Below are positions 60,614 to 64,000 of a stretch of 64,000 nucleotides of DNA, piece by piece (within the stretch, counting starts at the first letter, position 1; every line of letters starts with the position of its first letter). Source of the DNA: an uncultured Bacteroidales bacterium. Lineage in GTDB: Bacteria > Bacteroidota > Bacteroidia > Bacteroidales > P3. The stretch is from NCBI GenBank assembly GCA_944320415.1, contig CALUHJ010000003.1, positions 124,001 through 188,000 of the forward strand, in the 5' to 3' direction. The notes under the pieces are model-generated. The model ran no database searches. It was not told where the DNA came from and was given only the letters and a program-made list of their open reading frames with translations. Made by a program: the position numbers and the translations under genes.

Positions 60614-61496
60614 TCACTCTGTTTCTTAAATTTGTTCCCCACATAAGTTTGTTCCTTATCGCTTCGAAAAAGTTTTGTTTGTGCATACGAATCAAAGGTA
60701 CCTCGAAGTCAGCTTTTGAAACGGATATGCACAAAGGTTTTCTTACCGCAAAAGACTGGGAATCCAAGTGTAGGGAAAGACCATTTCCCGCTTCGGAAAT
60801 TACGAATCTTATCACCGAACTCTCCGGTATTATTATAGGTCTGAGCGTAAGGTTGTGCGGTGAAACGGGAGTTATGCAAAGACAGCGTGAATAAGGGGAT
60901 ATTATAGGCCCTCCGCAACTCATCGAATAAGCCGTGGAACCGGTCGGCGTAGCCGCTATAAGCCCGTCCGCAGTATAGGTTGCCAGAAATTCATCGTCAA
61001 CAAACGCATTGATATCCAACAGCTCCCCCGGTGTCATAGAACGGACACATACCTCGTTCATGGCATATTTGTCTTTCCCGACCGAATCGTGCTCCACCTT
61101 CAACACACTGTGATTCTCTATTTCATAATTACCATTGTCGATTTCATCCAAAAGACAGGCAATGTCTTCCTTTCCGACACTGGTCAGAAAGCCCAGATGA
61201 CCTAAATTGATTCCCAAAACAGGTACAATACCGTTTTTTATAACGCAAAGCGTATCAAGAAGCGTTCCATCGCCTCCGAGAGAAAAAAGCATGTCGGAAG
61301 AAGAGGATATGTCAGAACCGCTGTCGAAAATCTCCAAAGAAGCCAACCGGGGTATCTGAACGCAATCTTTTATGGCCGCATGAAAATCCTTGTACATAAG
61401 GACCTTATCTCTTCTCAAAGCCAATTGTTTCAGCAAATCCTCTATATATTTCAAATCCTCTTTTCTCGGATTCTTGCCAAACAGGGATATTCTCAT
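60600..61496 (-). CDS. nadK: NAD kinase
   Basis: 298 residues. LFSLGGDGTLLDT with the GGDGT phosphate-donor site, NLGHLGFLT, and the C-terminal TPTGSTAYSMSCGGPI. It phosphorylates NAD to NADP in the cytosol, which feeds the NADPH-dependent Dxr next to it. It lies 6 bases after sufD and overlaps dxr by 14. Confidence 0.96.
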   Translation of the reverse strand: MRISLFGKNPRKEDLKYIEDLLKQLALRRDKVLMYKDFHAAIKDCVQIPRLASLEIFDSGSDISSSSDMLFSLGGDGTLLDTLCVIKNGIVPVLGINLGHLGFLTSVGKEDIACLLDEIDNGNYEIENHSVLKVEHDSVGKDKYAMNEVCVRSMTPGELLDINAFVDDEFLATYTADGLIAATPTGSTAYSMSCGGPIISPYSRCLCITPVSPHNLTLRPIIIPESSVIRFVISEAGNGLSLHLDSQSFAVRKPLCISVSKADFEVPLIRMHKQNFFEAIRNKLMWGTNLRNRVNDAR

Positions 61497-61502
61497 GCGA
61501 AG

Positions 61503-62582
61503 CTAAATCTTTGTCGGATTAACCGGAAAATTGAACTTAGGGTTAGAGCATTGAAACACACAATTGCCGCAGGCGGTCAACTCTCCCTGAAGCCTCCGTT
61601 TGATAAGGTCTCCCAAACTCTCTTTCAACTCCTCTATGTCACTCTTCGAAAGCACATCCTGACAAAAGGCATACATAAGCAACAGTTTTGCACTTCTCAA
61701 CGCTATGCCCCTCGAACGAAGATAGAACAAGGCTTGATCATCCAACTGCCCTATCGTTGCTCCATGCGAACACTTTACATCATCGTTATAAATCTCAAGA
61801 AAAGGACGTGTATTCACTTTGGCCTTATCGGTAAGCAACATATTCTTGCTGCTCTGGAATGCCTCCGTTCCGCTCGCATCGTAATCGACAAAGACATGCC
61901 CTACAAAGTCCGCTTTGGCGCTGTCGTCCAAAATGCCCTTGAACAATTGGTTAGATTGGCAGTTCCCCTTTTTATGATAAACATTCACCGTCGTTTGCGT
62001 ACTCTGTTGTTTGTCCATAAGGTACAGACCGTTCAAGTCCGCTTTTCCGTATTCCCGATTGAAATTGACGGTAAAGTTGTTCCTTATCATTAATCCGTTA
62101 AGGCTAAGTCCGAAAGTGTTCAGCCTGGCACCTTCCCCAAGCTCGAATACAACGTCAGTATTTACTGACGACATATCGTTTACGTTCTCCAACTTGTAAT
62201 AGTCCAGACTGCTGTCGGAAGCCAACTCTATCTTCAGCCCCGTTGAAAGACTGCATCTGGAATCAGAATAAGAATCATCGCAGTGAATAAGCTTAAGCCT
62301 GCTGTTGCGGCCCAACTTGACGGAACTCAAAGAGGATGTTTCCGTCTCCCCGTTGAAACCGACCAGATTGAGAATCTGCAACGGCGTATCCATCCGTACG
62401 TCATCCATTACCTCTATTGCAACACCCTCATCCGTCCTTTCAATCCTTATCTTGCCGGACAAGCATTCATCCGGTCTGTAACCCGCCTGAAGTTTACCGT
62501 CAAGCTGTACAATCTTTATCGTTTTCAGCTCGGGTATGTTGCAACTGAAATCAATGTAACCTTTTTCCATCGTTTCATTCAT
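61503..62582 (-). CDS. sufD: Fe-S cluster assembly scaffold protein SufD
   Basis: 359 residues from ATG 62582 (MNETMEKGYIDFSC); the longer reading has no good start, and this one overlaps the sufC stop as ATGA. Beta-helix core typical of SufB/SufD, then LEIYNDDVKCSHGATIGQLD and LFYLRSRGI with the conserved His. It forms the SufBCD scaffold with SufB and the ATPase SufC. sufB and sufS are not adjacent in this window. Confidence 0.93.
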   Translation of the reverse strand: MNETMEKGYIDFSCNIPELKTIKIVQLDGKLQAGYRPDECLSGKIRIERTDEGVAIEVMDDVRMDTPLQILNLVGFNGETETSSLSSVKLGRNSRLKLIHCDDSYSDSRCSLSTGLKIELASDSSLDYYKLENVNDMSSVNTDVVFELGEGARLNTFGLSLNGLMIRNNFTVNFNREYGKADLNGLYLMDKQQSTQTTVNVYHKKGNCQSNQLFKGILDDSAKADFVGHVFVDYDASGTEAFQSSKNMLLTDKAKVNTRPFLEIYNDDVKCSHGATIGQLDDQALFYLRSRGIALRSAKLLLMYAFCQDVLSKSDIEELKESLGDLIKRRLQGELTACGNCVFQCSNPKFNFPVNPTKI

Positions 62583-63346
62583 CGTCTTTCGGATTCTAAT
62601 TCCTGTCTTATCCAATCATAACCCTTCTCTTCCAACACAAGAGCCAAGGATTTGTCTCCGCTTTTCACTATTCTGCCCTCATACAACACGTGAACGAAAT
62701 CGGGGACTATGTATTCCAACAATCTCTGATAATGAGTTATCACTATTATTGCGTTGTCTTTGCTCCTCAAAGCATTGACACCGTTGGCTACAATCCTTAA
62801 TGCGTCTATGTCCAGACCCGAATCGGTCTCGTCCAAAATGGACAAGGTGGGATTCAACATGGCCATCTGGAAAATCTCGTTCTTCTTCTTCTCCCCTCCC
62901 GAAAAACCTTCGTTCACCGAACGGTTTGCAAGATTGCTCGTAAGCTCGACTATTTTCTTCTTTTCCTCCATCAATGCCATGAATTCCCTTGTCGGCATCG
63001 GGTCCAATCCCCTGTACTTTCTCTGTTCGTTGATAGCCGTACGCATGAAATTGGTTATGCTTACACCCGGTATCTCAACAGGATACTGAAATCCCAGAAA
63101 TACACCTTCCGCAGCCCTCGCCTCTACCGGAAGACTCAAAAGGTCCTTGTTTTTGTAGGTTATATTCCCACTCATCACCTCAAAGGTATCCTTACCTGCT
63201 ATTACGGAAGCGAGAGTGCTTTTTCCATTGCCGTTCGGACCCATTATGGCATGAACCTCTCCGTAATCCACAGACAGATTCACCCCTTTCAATATTTCCT
63301 TATCCTTTATACTTGCATGTAAATCCTTAATCTCCAATAATGCCAT
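62579..63346 (-). CDS. sufC: Fe-S cluster assembly ATPase SufC
   Basis: 255 residues from ATG 63346 (MALLEIKDLHASIKDKEIL). Walker A GPNGNGKST, signature FSGGEKKKNEIFQM, Walker B LSILDETDSGLDIDAL, switch His in IVITHYQ. It powers cluster assembly on the SufBD scaffold. First gene of a suf-nadK-dxr-rseP run with short or negative spacing; the promoter should lie in 63347-63420, where TAATATTG (minus) is the nearest box. Confidence 0.95.
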   Translation of the reverse strand: MALLEIKDLHASIKDKEILKGVNLSVDYGEVHAIMGPNGNGKSTLASVIAGKDTFEVMSGNITYKNKDLLSLPVEARAAEGVFLGFQYPVEIPGVSITNFMRTAINEQRKYRGLDPMPTREFMALMEEKKKIVELTSNLANRSVNEGFSGGEKKKNEIFQMAMLNPTLSILDETDSGLDIDALRIVANGVNALRSKDNAIIVITHYQRLLEYIVPDFVHVLYEGRIVKSGDKSLALVLEEKGYDWIRQELESERR

Positions 63347-63521
63347 CTCAAAAAAATGTTTCTTTGTGTTCAAATGAGAATCTGCAATATTACGAAAAAA
63401 AAGCGACATACCGAAAACATGTTTGTCCATTGCATTTCTCTCCTGCGGAAAACAAGTTAAGAATGAGACGTTTACAAAACGATTTACTGAAACTTGATTC
63501 TGATTTCACGGAATTTGATTC

Positions 63522-63560
63522 CATTTTTTTCTTTTCTGAATTCATTTTTTTCTTTCTTTG
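63522..63560. repeat. Two CATTTTTTTCTTTTC motifs in the suf upstream region
   Basis: CATTTTTTTCTTTTCTGAA (63522-63540) and CATTTTTTTCTTTCTTTG (63543-63560) in tandem, 39 bases before the -7 box at 63599. They match the motif at 2781 and 41899. The 63347-63598 stretch holds nothing else recognisable beyond the suf leader. Confidence 0.55.
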
Positions 63561-63598
63561 TTTCGCGAAAGCCTTACATGAATCCGATGTTTTATTCG

Positions 63599-63606
63599 TA
63601 CCTTTG
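63599..63606 (+). promoter_or_regulatory. Promoter -7 box of the right-end membrane gene
   Basis: TACCTTTG, full consensus, 24 bases before ATG 63631. Confidence 0.55.
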
Positions 63607-63630
63607 TGCAATATAATAACTTGTCCGGAT

Positions 63631-64000
63631 ATGGGAAAAAAGGTTTTTAAAGGCACCGTCGCACTAACAAGCATTCTTATTCTTATTCAGCTGTTTCCTC
63701 CCGTGCTGGTTCTGGACAGCACTTCCCTGAGGCATTTTCTCATTGCACTGTTCGACCTGGCCGCAACAGCAACAATACTTTTCTGGAGTTTCAAATACGG
63801 TGAGAAGACCCTTTTCAGACAGGTCATGCTTTCACCTCTGAGCATTGTCTGGGGCATACTGATAATCTTTATGGGACTGTCCATAACATGGAGCATCAAT
63901 CCGACGGAAGGAGTTGTCACATGGAACAGATGGATTGTCGTCTTTATAGGAATGATTCTTTCGTGCATACTGATTGCCAAGGAAAACAAGTCGTTCAAAG
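63631..64000 (+). CDS. Polytopic membrane protein, N-terminal part
   Basis: About 123 residues are visible before the window ends; there is no stop. Three to four hydrophobic helices: VALTSILILIQLFPPVLVL, HFLIALFDLAATATILFW, PLSIVWGILIIFMGLSITWS, WIVVFIGMILSCILIA. The SITWSINPTEG stretch between helices resembles O-antigen ligase/polymerase (Wzy/WaaL) N-termini, but a family cannot be fixed from this much. The strand is opposite to the suf run. Confidence 0.55.
   Translation, partial: MGKKVFKGTVALTSILILIQLFPPVLVLDSTSLRHFLIALFDLAATATILFWSFKYGEKTLFRQVMLSPLSIVWGILIIFMGLSITWSINPTEGVVTWNRWIVVFIGMILSCILIAKENKSFK

Overview
The window is chromosomal DNA of an anaerobic member of the Bacteroidota, most likely Bacteroidales. 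Many genes are preceded by the phylum's promoter (TTTG, about 19 bases, then TAnnTTTG) and few have a Shine-Dalgarno site. Other signs of the phylum are a type IX secretion sorting tail, a PCMD surface lipoprotein, a Cys-less L36, and a TonB-receptor start. Rubredoxin, a HydE maturase and a 2-hydroxyacyl-CoA dehydratase activase point to an anaerobe. Species cannot be named from the sequence.

Layout. 1-2.6 kb (minus): a YtrA-like ABC transporter operon running into a TonB-receptor-like gene. 2.8-3.3 kb (plus): a PspC protein and a 58-residue protein. 3.3-7.2 kb: an accessory island of phage fragments and isolated CRISPR repeats. 7.2-12.5 kb: type II-C cas2, cas1, cas9 and a divergent tracrRNA gene. 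12.5-30.7 kb (minus): the str, S10, spc and alpha ribosomal clusters as one collinear run, rpsL to rplQ, with fusA, secY, map, infA, rpmJ and rpoA. 31-35.5 kb (plus): rubredoxin, a membrane pyrophosphatase and hydE. 35.5-40.4 kb (minus): a 1413-residue dehydratase activase under a TetR regulator. 40.5-41.7 kb: a fulvocin C-like precursor and a tail-less paralogue. 42-43.4 kb (plus): rfbD and an NlpC/P60 lipoprotein. 43.4-57 kb (minus): LolA-like protein, FtsK, a DUF4412-like protein, SbcCD, a TonB/ExbD/ExbB set and three surface or exported proteins. 57.1-57.8 kb: a thioredoxin and tRNA-Asn. 58-63.3 kb (minus): rseP, dxr, nadK, sufD, sufC. The window ends in a membrane protein on the plus strand.

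The most unusual object is at 3830-5872. A phage MuF head-morphogenesis protein with a CdiA-type tRNase-like C-terminal toxin domain is interrupted at its conserved NGWN/CRC site by a 362-residue intein. Where an intein normally carries its homing-endonuclease domain, a separate 298-codon endonuclease-like gene lies on the OPPOSITE strand, in exact codon-on-anticodon register, with its own promoter box. Both frames stay open: none of the endonuclease gene's 22 Leu and 19 Ser codons is TTA, CTA or TCA. Next to it, two diverged copies of a roughly 200-base module each carry a promoter and a structured-RNA candidate antisense to the toxin tip. Three CRISPR repeat copies matching the tracrRNA sit kilobases apart and abut phage gene fragments. 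This could be recombination between spacers and their phage target, or an assembly chimera through spacer/protospacer identity.
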